From Lewinella sp. IMCC34183 (GTDB taxonomy: Bacteria; Bacteroidota; Bacteroidia; Chitinophagales; Saprospiraceae), in assembly GCF_003390915.1 (NCBI RefSeq), contig NZ_QMEM01000002.1, forward strand, positions 310,001 through 374,000: DNA of 64,000 nt, in the 5' to 3' direction. This document shows, in pieces, positions 37,267 to 45,568 of this stretch. Both the position numbers and the translations under genes were made by a program. The notes under the pieces were generated by a model. That model was not told where the DNA came from. It worked only from the letters and a program-made list of their open reading frames with translations, and made no database searches. How positions within the stretch are numbered: position 1 is the first letter of the stretch; every line of letters starts with the position of its first letter.

Positions 37267-38337
37267 TTACAGCTTGAAACTTACCCCGAAGCTCATACCG
37301 AGTGACACTCCCGACCGGTTCCCTATGGCGTAGCGCTCATGCCTGTAGCGGAGTTCCGGGGTGATTTCCAGGCCGATGTTGTCGCGCACGAAAAGGTGGG
37401 CACCCACCCGCCCGAGCAATCCTAGCTCACTGTAACTGTCGGTATCGGGAGTAAACGGGGACTTGTCACTACGCCGTCCGTAGGTTCCCCCGGCTTCCAG
37501 GAACCAGAGCAGGTGCCGCTCCTGGTTGAGGTAATAACGTGCGCTGAGGCCGCCGCCGATCTGGGTTTGCCGGTAGACATTATCCCCCGACGGAGCGTTG
37601 AAGTCGGAGGTGAACCGGCTCTGCTGCAGCGTCAGTCCCGCGCCCACGGCAAAGCGGGGACTAAGGAAGTAATGTCCCCCCCCGGAAAGGACACCGGCGT
37701 AATAGTTGCGCTGCAGGGACAGTGACGCGAGCTGCCCCCCCAGCAGGAGATCGCCCGCCGCAAAACTGCCGGTGGCCCGTTCGTCCGGACGGTTGTTGCG
37801 GCCGAGTAGCAGGTCGATGCCGAAGGTGGCCGCCAGCCGGTTTGCGCCGGGGCCTACGGTGTAGGTGAGCTCCGGCGTCAGCAGTACGTTCGTCGCTACC
37901 GGAAACTGTACGCCTGCGCGAAGGGGCACGTAATCGGAAGTATTGAACCCTTCGGAGCCAAGCCCGAGGGCGGTGCTCGCCTCACCAAACAGTAACAGGT
38001 TGGGCCGGTTGATCAGGTAGTACCGCAGATAGGGGCTCAGCGCCACGGCGGCATCGAACCCACCGGACGATGTCCCGCCCACGCTCACGCCCGCGCCAGC
38101 GACCCAGCGGGGATGCAGGACGTACCCGTAGGTAGCCGAAACATATCCGAGCCCCCCCTCCCAGCGCGTATCGTAGAATATCGTGCCGAATTCGCCGGTA
38201 TCGTATACATCTACCCCGTTAACGCCGGAGACTTCACCCGGGGAAGCGATCGTGAGCAGGCGGTCCCCACGTTGGAGCTGGGCCGGCAGGGTGGCCGCGA
38301 TCAGGAGGAAAAACAAAAAGAGGTAGGTGTGCTTCAT
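37267..38337 (-). CDS. Outer-membrane beta-barrel protein, QRGD paralog 2
   Basis: The protein has 356 aa from ATG 38337; the open frame continues upstream without a signal peptide, so this ATG is chosen. The signal peptide ends TLPA and the mature chain starts QLQRGDRLL. Half 1 has LSPYLRYYLINRPNLLLFGEA and VQFPVATNVLLTPELTY. Half 2 has GGGHYFLSPRFAVGAGL, GLSARYYLNQERHLLWFLEA and NIGLEITPELRYRHE. It ends FGVSFKL. It lies 72 nt downstream-to-upstream from paralog 1 and 149 nt from paralog 3. The function is unknown; it is presumably an outer-membrane barrel. Confidence 0.85.
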   Translation of the reverse strand: MKHTYLFLFFLLIAATLPAQLQRGDRLLTIASPGEVSGVNGVDVYDTGEFGTIFYDTRWEGGLGYVSATYGYVLHPRWVAGAGVSVGGTSSGGFDAAVALSPYLRYYLINRPNLLLFGEASTALGLGSEGFNTSDYVPLRAGVQFPVATNVLLTPELTYTVGPGANRLAATFGIDLLLGRNNRPDERATGSFAAGDLLLGGQLASLSLQRNYYAGVLSGGGHYFLSPRFAVGAGLTLQQSRFTSDFNAPSGDNVYRQTQIGGGLSARYYLNQERHLLWFLEAGGTYGRRSDKSPFTPDTDSYSELGLLGRVGAHLFVRDNIGLEITPELRYRHERYAIGNRSGVSLGMSFGVSFKL

Positions 38338-38486
38338 CGCGGGGTTAAATTGTATAGGGTTCCCAACCAAGATAATCCTTACCCTGCTCTCCGCAGGTGT
38401 TGGTGCCCTCCTTAACGTATGGATAACCGACTCTGGAAGTAGTACCCGGCGCAGCGTACCGGAAAGGCCCGCCGCCACGCCGTGAT

Positions 38487-39581
38487 CTAGAGCATCACCC
38501 GGAATCCGAAATTGACGGCGAAGCGGGTCCGTCCATAGAACGCATCTTCCTTCAGGCCATAGCGGAACTGGGGAGCGGCCTCCAGGGCTATGTTCTTCCG
38601 GATGAAGTACTGTGCCCCGCCGCCCGCGGCCAGGTACCCCATCGACGAGCGGTCCTTTTGCGCAACGAGGCGTTGAGTGGCCGTACCGAAATTCTCCCAC
38701 ACGGGACGGCTCTGCCAGTTAACCGCGTACCCGGCCCCGGCATCCAGGAACCATACCAGGCGCCGCGGGGCGCTCAGGTAGTAACGTGCGCTACCGCCGA
38801 TGTCTACGTTGCCCCCGTGCTGGGACTGGAGACCTTCCGGATCCGAGTTTTGCAGCGCATAGCGTACCCCACCGACGCCAAGCTGTACCCCCGCCGCCAA
38901 CCGGTCGGTAAGAAAGTACTGTCCCCCGACGCTCAGACCACCCTGGATCCGCCCGTCGCGGGCGGCGAGGGAAACGGACTGTCCACCCAGGGTAATGGTC
39001 CCTTTCCCGAAGTTACCGGTGATCGCTTCGTCGGTCGTGCCCGGGTGCAGGAGCAGTTGGAGGCCGGCACCGAGGGTTACTTCGTTATCTCCTTTTTGTG
39101 CGGCGTAGGCGATCGTGGGGGTGAGAAACAGACCGGCAGCGATGGGCAGTTGTAGACCGGTTTGCAAGGTCAGTTGCTCAAGGACGCTTGATCCCCCGGC
39201 GTTTCCGCCGTAGTCGCTGAACCGGGTGCCCACCTGCCCGAAAACGCCGAGGCCGGGTCGGTTTACCACGTAGTAGCGGGCGAAGGGATCTAAGCGATAA
39301 TTGCTGAAGATACCCCCGGCGTGCCCTACGCCGACGTTGATGTCCGCCCCCACTACCAAGCGGTCGAGCAGCGCGTAGCCATAGCTGAATCCCAGGTCCA
39401 GATCAACCTGGGTCTCATCGCTCGCGGAATAGTTGTACGCGCTCAATCCGCCTACGGAAGCCGAGTTGGGAGGTACGAGCCCACCCGCCCCGGGGATAAT
39501 CAACTGATCGCCCCGCTGTATCTGGGCGACCCCGACGAAGCCCATGGAGAGAAATAGAATAAGGAGTAAGGACTTTTTCAT
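38487..39581 (-). CDS. Outer-membrane beta-barrel protein, QRGD paralog 3
   Basis: The protein has 364 aa from ATG 39581, with signal peptide MKKSLLLILFLSMGFVGVA and mature start QIQRGDQLIIPG. The two-half design is clear: YGYALLDRLVVGADI with LDPFARYYVVNRPGLGVFGQV, then GGQYFLTDRLAAGVQL with GGSARYYLSAPRRLVWFLDAG. It ends VNFGFRVML. Paralog 4 lies 14 nt upstream on the same strand, so these two at least are likely one transcript. The function is unknown. Confidence 0.86.
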   Translation of the reverse strand: MKKSLLLILFLSMGFVGVAQIQRGDQLIIPGAGGLVPPNSASVGGLSAYNYSASDETQVDLDLGFSYGYALLDRLVVGADINVGVGHAGGIFSNYRLDPFARYYVVNRPGLGVFGQVGTRFSDYGGNAGGSSVLEQLTLQTGLQLPIAAGLFLTPTIAYAAQKGDNEVTLGAGLQLLLHPGTTDEAITGNFGKGTITLGGQSVSLAARDGRIQGGLSVGGQYFLTDRLAAGVQLGVGGVRYALQNSDPEGLQSQHGGNVDIGGSARYYLSAPRRLVWFLDAGAGYAVNWQSRPVWENFGTATQRLVAQKDRSSMGYLAAGGGAQYFIRKNIALEAAPQFRYGLKEDAFYGRTRFAVNFGFRVML

Positions 39582-39595
39582 GGATAGCAGGGTTT

Positions 39596-40618
39596 TCACA
39601 GGTTGAAACGAAGTCCGAGATTAAGTCCAGCTCCCAGCTTCTCGGTTCTGAAGTCGTACTTCAGCAGCGGAGCCACCTCCAGCGAGATCCGCTCGCGCAC
39701 GAAAATCTGGGCACCCCCCCCGACGGAGGCCGAAGTTGTGCCGAAGGAAAACGCGTCCGCACCCTGGGTTTTCTGCCGCTGCCAGGCGCGGCCAACGCCT
39801 CCTTCCACGAACCACAGGGTGTGTGCTTCATTGTTCAGGTAATACCGGGCACTGGCTCCCAGCGTCAGGTTGGAGGAATGGATAAATTGGTCCGTCATGG
39901 TATTCTGTACTGTAAAGTGGTTGCCCCCCAAGGTTACCCCGGCCGCGAGGCGGTCGCTGAGGAAGTAGTGGCCACCCACGCTCAAACCCGCCGAGGTGAA
40001 ATTGCTCCGCCGGCCGATACCGATGGATTCCGCGCCGAGCATCAGTTGTCCCTTCCGCAGACTGCCGATGGCCTTTTCCGCTCCGTCCCGCTCCCGCAGC
40101 TGAATCTCCAGGCGTGCTCCGGCGCCCAGGTTATTCTCACCTTCCATGGCCGTATAACTCAGGTTGGGGGTAAAGAAGACGTCCGATTGGAGCGGGATCT
40201 GCAAACCGGCGGAGAGGTTTAGCTGATCGAAGGCAGTAAAATTCTCGCCAGCTTTTCCAAGTCTACTTCCGACCTCGCCGAATACCCGTAGTTTTTCCCG
40301 GTTAAGGAAATAGTAGCGGAGGAAGGGCGACAGGCTGAGGAAGCTCTGCCCCCCCTCCATCAGGTAGAAATCGCCGTAAAGGGCGGTACCCACCATGACT
40401 CGATCCAGCACGGCGTGACCGTAGGAAGCGGCAAACCGCACGGTAGAGAAGTCGTCACCCGCGTCGTACCCCGCGCTCGCGCCCGCGGCTGGGGAGGGGG
40501 TGGGAAAGGTATAACTACCGGTCGGACTGCTGAAGATCAGGCGATCGCCGCGCTGCAGCTGGGCCGTGGCCGAAACGGAAAACAGCAAGAGTACGAGGAG
40601 GGTAAAGATGTGTTTCAT
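39596..40618 (-). CDS. Outer-membrane beta-barrel protein, QRGD paralog 4
   Basis: The protein has 340 aa from ATG 40618, with a signal peptide ending SATA and mature start QLQRGDRLIF. The internal duplication is easiest to see here: ASYGHAVLDRVMVGTALY and LSPFLRYYFLNREKLRVFGEV in half 1 correspond to VGGHYFLSDRLAAGVTLG and GASARYYLNNEAHTLWFVEG in half 2. It ends LNLGLRFNL. It is the first gene of the array in transcription order, with a -7-like TACATTTA at 40680-40687 upstream. No function is assigned. Confidence 0.86.
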   Translation of the reverse strand: MKHIFTLLVLLLFSVSATAQLQRGDRLIFSSPTGSYTFPTPSPAAGASAGYDAGDDFSTVRFAASYGHAVLDRVMVGTALYGDFYLMEGGQSFLSLSPFLRYYFLNREKLRVFGEVGSRLGKAGENFTAFDQLNLSAGLQIPLQSDVFFTPNLSYTAMEGENNLGAGARLEIQLRERDGAEKAIGSLRKGQLMLGAESIGIGRRSNFTSAGLSVGGHYFLSDRLAAGVTLGGNHFTVQNTMTDQFIHSSNLTLGASARYYLNNEAHTLWFVEGGVGRAWQRQKTQGADAFSFGTTSASVGGGAQIFVRERISLEVAPLLKYDFRTEKLGAGLNLGLRFNL

Positions 40619-40679
40619 GGAAGAGGGTTCAGGGCTGATCGATGAACCGGAAGTGGTTCGTACGGGGCTAACTGGTGGA

Positions 40680-40687
40680 TAAATGTA
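40680..40687 (-). promoter_or_regulatory. Putative -7 element of the OMP paralog array
   Basis: TACATTTA on the minus strand is one base from TAnnTTTG and lies 61 nt upstream of ATG 40618, in an AT-rich patch. A -33 TTG at 19-21 nt is not present. The rest of the 268-nt gap to the PepSY-like gene is AT-rich and should also hold that gene's promoter. Confidence 0.4.
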
Positions 40688-40886
40688 CTTGCCCGGAATA
40701 TGACTTTTAGTTACCGGATCATTAAATATTGACCGGTGCTTCCCCACCATTTTATCCGCGATACGCCCGGTTTCAGGTACTAAATTTTGGTCCCCTGCCC
40801 ACAACCCGGAAACTTTACTGTTATAGTGCTTTACAAGGCACCCGCGGCCCCGCCCGCGCGCCATTCATCCACCCAAACCACTTACC

Positions 40887-41132
40887 ATGATGAAGTTCCT
40901 ACTTACTGCCGTCTTTGCGATCGCCCTGTTCGCCTGTGACGATGCCAACACGACCGCCGCCGACGTACCCGCCGCCGTCACCGACGCCTTCAACTCCGCC
41001 TACCCCGGCGCCACTAATGTGGAGTGGGAAATGGACGACGACATCTACGAGGTGGAGTTCGACATGAACGGCGAGGAAATGGAAGCCGAGTTCTCCTCCA
41101 CCGGCGAGATGCTGGAGATCGACGAGGACTAG
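40887..41132 (+). CDS. Small PepSY-like lipoprotein
   Basis: The 81-aa protein can start at ATG 40887 or 40890. A short lipoprotein signal ends LFACDD. The mature part has the pattern of PepSY-like (PF11396-type) periplasmic proteins: VPAAVTDAFNSAYPGA, then NVEWEMDDDIYEVEFDMNG and a second strand pair EMEAEFSSTGEMLEIDED. It is very acidic, with Asp and Glu in more than a quarter of positions. It is probably anchored in the periplasm or at the outer membrane. Related domains act as inhibitors or ion-responsive modules, but no role can be assigned here. Confidence 0.85.
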   Translation: MMKFLLTAVFAIALFACDDANTTAADVPAAVTDAFNSAYPGATNVEWEMDDDIYEVEFDMNGEEMEAEFSSTGEMLEIDED

Positions 41133-41193
41133 TCCCACCCTACCCAAATGAATTGCCCAGCGGCGCGCCCTCACCCGGCGCGCCGTTCTGGTT

Positions 41194-43038
41194 TCAGAAC
41201 GTCACCTCCGTACGGAAGGACGGCTTCCGCTGCTCCAGCAATCGCCCGCCAAGCTGCTGGGTGAGCATGCCGACCAGGCGGCTGCCGAAACCCGTGCCGC
41301 CCCCCGGCGCGCCGCCGCCCGCCCCGGTATCTTCGACCACCAACCGGGTGCGCCCCGCCGTGCGGTGGAGCGCTACCGTGATCAAGCCCTCCGCCGCGCC
41401 CGGGAAGGCATACTTGATGGAATTGGTGACGAGCTCGTTAACGATGAGGCCCAGGGGCACGGCCGTGTCCACGTCCATCTCCAGCGGCGGGACGTCGATC
41501 CGCAACTCGATGCGGTCCTCCACCCCGTAGGTCTGTACGAGGCCGCGGGTGAGGTGGGTAAGGTAAGCGCGCATTTCGATGGAGGAGAGCTCCCGCCCCT
41601 GGTACAGGCGCTGGTGCAGCAGGCCCATCGTGGCTACGCGTCGCTGGCTGGAGAGCATGGCGCGACGGGCGACGGGGTCCTCAAGGGTCGCCGACTGCAG
41701 TTCGAGGAGGCTGCTGATCACTTCCAGATTGTTCTTCACGCGGTGGTGGATCTCCTTGACCAGCAGTTCGTTCTCCGCGTTGCGCTTTTCCAGGAGAGCG
41801 TTCTTGCGGCGGTTGTGTCGCAGGCCGAACAGCAGGCCCGCCGCTCCGAGCAGGAGCAAGCCCGCGATCCCCAGCGTCAGCTGCTGGTTATGGCGCTGCT
41901 CGGCTAGCCGGTCCGCCTGCTGCCCGATGAGCGCATCCTTCTCTTCGATCGCGTAGCGCACGCGCAGCTCGCTGCGGAGGGAGGCGAGGCGCTCCTCCGT
42001 ACGGGCCCGGTACACGGCCGTGGCCAGATTAAGGTAATGCATGGCGCTGTCGGGTTGCCCGAGCTGGGCGTAGCTTTCGGAAAGGGCACGGGCGTAGCCT
42101 TCCAGCAGGTTGGATTCGACCCGCAGTTCGCGAAGCCGCTCGACGCCCGCCCGGAGGTAAATGACGGCCCGGGCGTGGTCTCCCTGTCGGTGGTAGGCCA
42201 GTCCGATCTCGGGTTTCCAGTCGTCCGTCTCGCCGGGCCGTTCGTAGACGTCCTCCACCAGGGCCAGCACCCGAAAGAGGAGTTCAAGGGCCCGCTCCGT
42301 CTGCCCGGCGGCCGAGTAGGCCGAGGCGAGGGTTTCCAGGCGGCGGGCGTAGTCGAGGCCGGCGGCGCGGCGGTTTACCGCATCGTCGATGGACATGAGT
42401 CGCTCACCGGCGGCGACGGCCGAGTCCGGCCGACCGATCTGAAGGTAATAGCTGACCCGTTCGGCCTCCAGCTGCCGCACCTGTGCGGCAGTGGTGGCGA
42501 GCCGTGCGGCCCGGTCCAGAAAGCCCGCCGCCCGGTCCGGGTCATCCAGGGTACGGTAGAGATTGGCCAGGTTGACGAGGGTACGCGTTTTCGCCCCCGG
42601 ATCCGGCGTCGCATCGAAGTAGCGTACCGCCGCGAGCAGGGCTACCTCCGCCGGACGGTACCGCCGGGCCGCCGCCAGGTCGTTGCCGTAGATATGGTAT
42701 GACTGGGCGATGGCGGCCGTGTCCGTCGTCTCCAGAATGTAGGCCACCCGCAGCGAATCGTAGTGCAGGAAGCTGTCCGGCAACTCGGAGGTGTAGCTGT
42801 AGAAGTGCCAGTCGGCCGCCAGGGCATGGGCGCGTGACAGGCGTGCCGGGTCGCCCGCGGCGCGGGCCCGGCGCAGCACCTCCCAGACGGCGGCGTGAGC
42901 GTCCGTTTCCGTATGTTCTTCTGTCATTTCCGCTACCTGCCGCTCCGCGCGACTCAGCAGCGTATCGAGGGAGGGGGGCGATTGCCCAGGCAGGTCCGCC
43001 AGCAACAGTAGTAAGCCTAACGCGAGAAGGTGCCGCAT
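41194..43038 (-). CDS. TPR-containing sensor histidine kinase (HisKA_2 type)
   Basis: The protein has 614 aa with a signal peptide (MRHLLALGLLLLLADLPG). Residues about 25-360 are TPR-like helices expected in the periplasm. A membrane helix follows (LTLGIAGLLLLGAAGLLFGL), then a cytoplasmic kinase of the HisKA_2 group with the H-box EIHHRVKNNLEVISSLL and HATPase motifs VNELVTNSIKYAF and VEDTGAGG. The GFGS(R)L box near the C-terminus is present. It is encoded 11 nt after a LytTR response regulator, and the two are most likely a two-component pair. The signal is unknown. Confidence 0.93.
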   Translation of the reverse strand: MRHLLALGLLLLLADLPGQSPPSLDTLLSRAERQVAEMTEEHTETDAHAAVWEVLRRARAAGDPARLSRAHALAADWHFYSYTSELPDSFLHYDSLRVAYILETTDTAAIAQSYHIYGNDLAAARRYRPAEVALLAAVRYFDATPDPGAKTRTLVNLANLYRTLDDPDRAAGFLDRAARLATTAAQVRQLEAERVSYYLQIGRPDSAVAAGERLMSIDDAVNRRAAGLDYARRLETLASAYSAAGQTERALELLFRVLALVEDVYERPGETDDWKPEIGLAYHRQGDHARAVIYLRAGVERLRELRVESNLLEGYARALSESYAQLGQPDSAMHYLNLATAVYRARTEERLASLRSELRVRYAIEEKDALIGQQADRLAEQRHNQQLTLGIAGLLLLGAAGLLFGLRHNRRKNALLEKRNAENELLVKEIHHRVKNNLEVISSLLELQSATLEDPVARRAMLSSQRRVATMGLLHQRLYQGRELSSIEMRAYLTHLTRGLVQTYGVEDRIELRIDVPPLEMDVDTAVPLGLIVNELVTNSIKYAFPGAAEGLITVALHRTAGRTRLVVEDTGAGGGAPGGGTGFGSRLVGMLTQQLGGRLLEQRKPSFRTEVTF

Positions 43039-43049
43039 ATCGCCCTGGA

Positions 43050-43790
43050 TTACCGGATGAGGTTGATCCGCCGCAGCAGTTCTTCCCGCCGGTTCCTGCT
43101 GACCGGGAGCGATCGTTTCCCCACCACTACGTGGGTGTCGGCTACGGCTTCCACCCTTCTCAGGTTGAGGATGTAGGAGCGGTGGACCCGCAGGAAATCT
43201 TTCCCCTGAAGTTGCTTCTCCACGGTCCCCAGCGGTACGGAAAGGAGGTACTCTCCCGTGGTGGTGTGGATACGCGCGTAGGCGCGTTCGGCCTCGACGT
43301 AGCGCACGTCCGCGAGGTACACCTTGGTGAGCCGTCCGCGGTCGCGGATGAAGATGCGGTCGTCGAGTACGCCCCCCTCCGCCGGCTCGGGGGCCGGGGC
43401 GGGTGGTGCGGTATGGAGGCCGTCTACGGCGAGCGTGATGGCGCGGTACAGTTCTTCTTTCTGGTAGGGCTTGCTGAGGAAAGCGCGGGGATGGGTAGTA
43501 CGCGCCCGCTCGAAGCTGGCGGCATCGGAGTTGGCGGTCAGGAAAACGGTGGGCACCTGCAGCCCGGCGGCGAGCAGGGCGCGGGCGGTTTCCACGCCGT
43601 CGAGCGCGCCCCGCAGGTTGATGTCGAGCAGCAGGACGTCCGGCGGGGTCGCACGGCAGAAGGCCACGGCCTCTTCGCCGCGGGGCAGGATACCGGCCAC
43701 GGAGTAACCGAGCTGCTCGAGGTGTAGGCTGATTTTGGCGGCAATGATCATTTCATCCTCGACGACGAGGACGGAAACCGGGGTATTCAT
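43050..43790 (-). CDS. LytTR-family response regulator
   Basis: The protein has 246 aa. Residues 1-120 are a receiver (VLVVEDEMI, phospho-acceptor Asp in LLLDINLRG, TVFLTANSD, AFLSKPYQ). A Pro/Ala-rich linker follows (APPAPAPEPAEGG), then a LytTR DNA-binding domain (VRYVEAERAYARIHTTTGEY, FLRVHRSYILNLRRVEAV). It is the first gene of the pair and is followed 11 nt later by its histidine kinase. Such pairs commonly control surface or carbon genes. Direct targets are not evident. Confidence 0.95.
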   Translation of the reverse strand: MNTPVSVLVVEDEMIIAAKISLHLEQLGYSVAGILPRGEEAVAFCRATPPDVLLLDINLRGALDGVETARALLAAGLQVPTVFLTANSDAASFERARTTHPRAFLSKPYQKEELYRAITLAVDGLHTAPPAPAPEPAEGGVLDDRIFIRDRGRLTKVYLADVRYVEAERAYARIHTTTGEYLLSVPLGTVEKQLQGKDFLRVHRSYILNLRRVEAVADTHVVVGKRSLPVSRNRREELLRRINLIR

Positions 43791-43829
43791 AAAGGAATGT
43801 CTCGTAATCAGAACGATACGACCGCCGGT

Positions 43830-45497
43830 TCAGCGTGCATTTTGGATCCAGTTTTCCACCATCTCCTCCAGCAGGCCCATCGTCACGGCACCGCGGCTCA
43901 GGATCAGGCTATGGAAGGCGGCCAAGTCGAAGTCGTCGCCGAGGGCTTCCTCGGCCCGCTGCCGCAGGGACCGGATCTTCAGCTCCCCCATCTTGTACGA
44001 AACGGCCTGCCCCGGCCATCCGATGTAGCGGTCGACCTCGGTGTTGACCTCGTGGAGCGACAGCGCCGTATTCTCGGTCATGAACTGCACGGCCCGCTCC
44101 CGCGACCAACCGTAGTAGTGGATGCCCGGGTCGACCACGAGGCGGCAAGCCCGCCACATTTCGTAGGTGAGGCGGCCGAAGCGGTCGTAGGGCGTTTCGT
44201 ACATCCCCGCTTCCTCGCCGAGGTACTCGGCGTAGAGCGCCCAGCCCTCGCCGAAGGCCGAGAGGTAGAGGCCCCGCCGGAAGTCCGACAGCTCGTCGAG
44301 CTCCGCCGACAGCATCATCTGGGTGTGGTGGCCCGGTACGCCCTCGTGCAGCGCCAGGGCCGTGAGGGTATAGTAAGGCCGACTGGGCAGGTCATAGGTA
44401 TTTACCCAGAACGCTCCGGCGCGCCGTTGGCGGTAGCTGCCCGGGCTGTACCGGCCGCCGGTGTAATTAGGTGCCAAGGCGGCCGGCACCGGTGCTACCG
44501 TCAGCGGCATCCGCGGCAGCCGGTCGAAGTACCGCGGCAGCAGGGCCTCCATCCGCTTGGTGATCCAGGCCGCCCGCTCCAGCAGGTCCTCGGGTGATTG
44601 CGGATAAAACTGAGGATCGGTACGGAGGAAGGCCAGAAAGTCCGCGAAAGAACCCGTGAATCCGGTCTCCGCCATTACCTCCTCCATCTCGGCCCGGATT
44701 CGGGCCACCTCCCGCTGGCCGGTAGCAAAAACCTCCTCCGGCGTTACCTCGTCCGTGGTGAAGTAGCGTACGCGCTGGGCGTAGTAATCCTTGCCGTCGG
44801 TGATGGACCCGATGCCCAGGTCCGGGGACAGAGCGGGCAGGTAGTCCGTGCGCAGAAAGTCGCCCAGTGCGCGGTAGGCGGGGTACACGGCGGCTTCGAT
44901 CAGCGAATCCACCCGCTCCATCCCCGCCGGATAGTCGGCCACCGGCTGATGAAAGATGCTGGCTTCCACGGGTTCGGCCACCGTGCGGTCTACGAGGTCG
45001 GCCACCAGCGTCACCACCCGTGGCGGGTTGGTCTTGCCGTCCTCCAGGCCGCGAGCCATGGCGGCTTGCTGGGCGCGGAAGTAGTCGGGCAGTGTCTCCA
45101 GTTCGTGCATATACCGCGCCAGCTGGTCGGGCGTACGCACGCGCCGGTTGCCGAAGCGGTACACGATGCCCGCCAGGAAGCCCCCCTCGGCGTCGAGCGG
45201 GAAGCGGTGATCGCCGAAATCCAGCCGGTACACCTGGTCGTCGAGCACAAAGGCCAGCAGGTCGGCGTCGGCCCGCTCCGCATTGGGCAGGTCGCGCAGC
45301 CCGTCCAGCCGGTCGCGGAAGCCGCGCAGGCGATCGGCCCGGGCGGAAAGTTCTTGCTCACCGGCAATGCCCCAGACGTCGGTACTGTCGTAGGGGTCGT
45401 AATCGCGGTAGTCGGCCAGCAACTGCCGCAGGGCGGCCGTATCGGACTGGGCCGCAAGGGCAACGGGCAAAAGGAAGCAGAGCAGAACGGTACGCAT
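43830..45497 (-). CDS. DUF885-family secreted putative metallohydrolase
   Basis: The protein has 555 aa with a signal peptide ending LAAQ. The family hallmark HEGVPGHH occurs near residue 385, a zinc-site-like variant of HExxH, followed by a downstream Glu in GEGWALYAEYLGEE. Other family signatures are GKDYYAQRVRYFTTDEVTPEE and IGWPGQAVSYKMGELKI. Proteins of this group are predicted gluzincin-like peptidases, acting here in the periplasm or at the surface. A -7-like TACCTTTT lies at 45515-45522. The substrate is unknown. Confidence 0.9.
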   Translation of the reverse strand: MRTVLLCFLLPVALAAQSDTAALRQLLADYRDYDPYDSTDVWGIAGEQELSARADRLRGFRDRLDGLRDLPNAERADADLLAFVLDDQVYRLDFGDHRFPLDAEGGFLAGIVYRFGNRRVRTPDQLARYMHELETLPDYFRAQQAAMARGLEDGKTNPPRVVTLVADLVDRTVAEPVEASIFHQPVADYPAGMERVDSLIEAAVYPAYRALGDFLRTDYLPALSPDLGIGSITDGKDYYAQRVRYFTTDEVTPEEVFATGQREVARIRAEMEEVMAETGFTGSFADFLAFLRTDPQFYPQSPEDLLERAAWITKRMEALLPRYFDRLPRMPLTVAPVPAALAPNYTGGRYSPGSYRQRRAGAFWVNTYDLPSRPYYTLTALALHEGVPGHHTQMMLSAELDELSDFRRGLYLSAFGEGWALYAEYLGEEAGMYETPYDRFGRLTYEMWRACRLVVDPGIHYYGWSRERAVQFMTENTALSLHEVNTEVDRYIGWPGQAVSYKMGELKIRSLRQRAEEALGDDFDLAAFHSLILSRGAVTMGLLEEMVENWIQNAR

Positions 45498-45514
45498 CGC
45501 AATCGGTTGAAGGC

Positions 45515-45522
45515 AAAAGGTA
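45515..45522 (-). promoter_or_regulatory. Putative -7 element for the DUF885 gene
   Basis: TACCTTTT on the minus strand is one base from TAnnTTTG and lies 17 nt upstream of ATG 45497. The surrounding sequence is GC-rich and no -33 TTTG is visible. Confidence 0.4.
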
Positions 45523-45568
45523 CGGCGCGGACGCGAGTGCGGGGCCTAATCTGCGGGGCCGTTCACCC

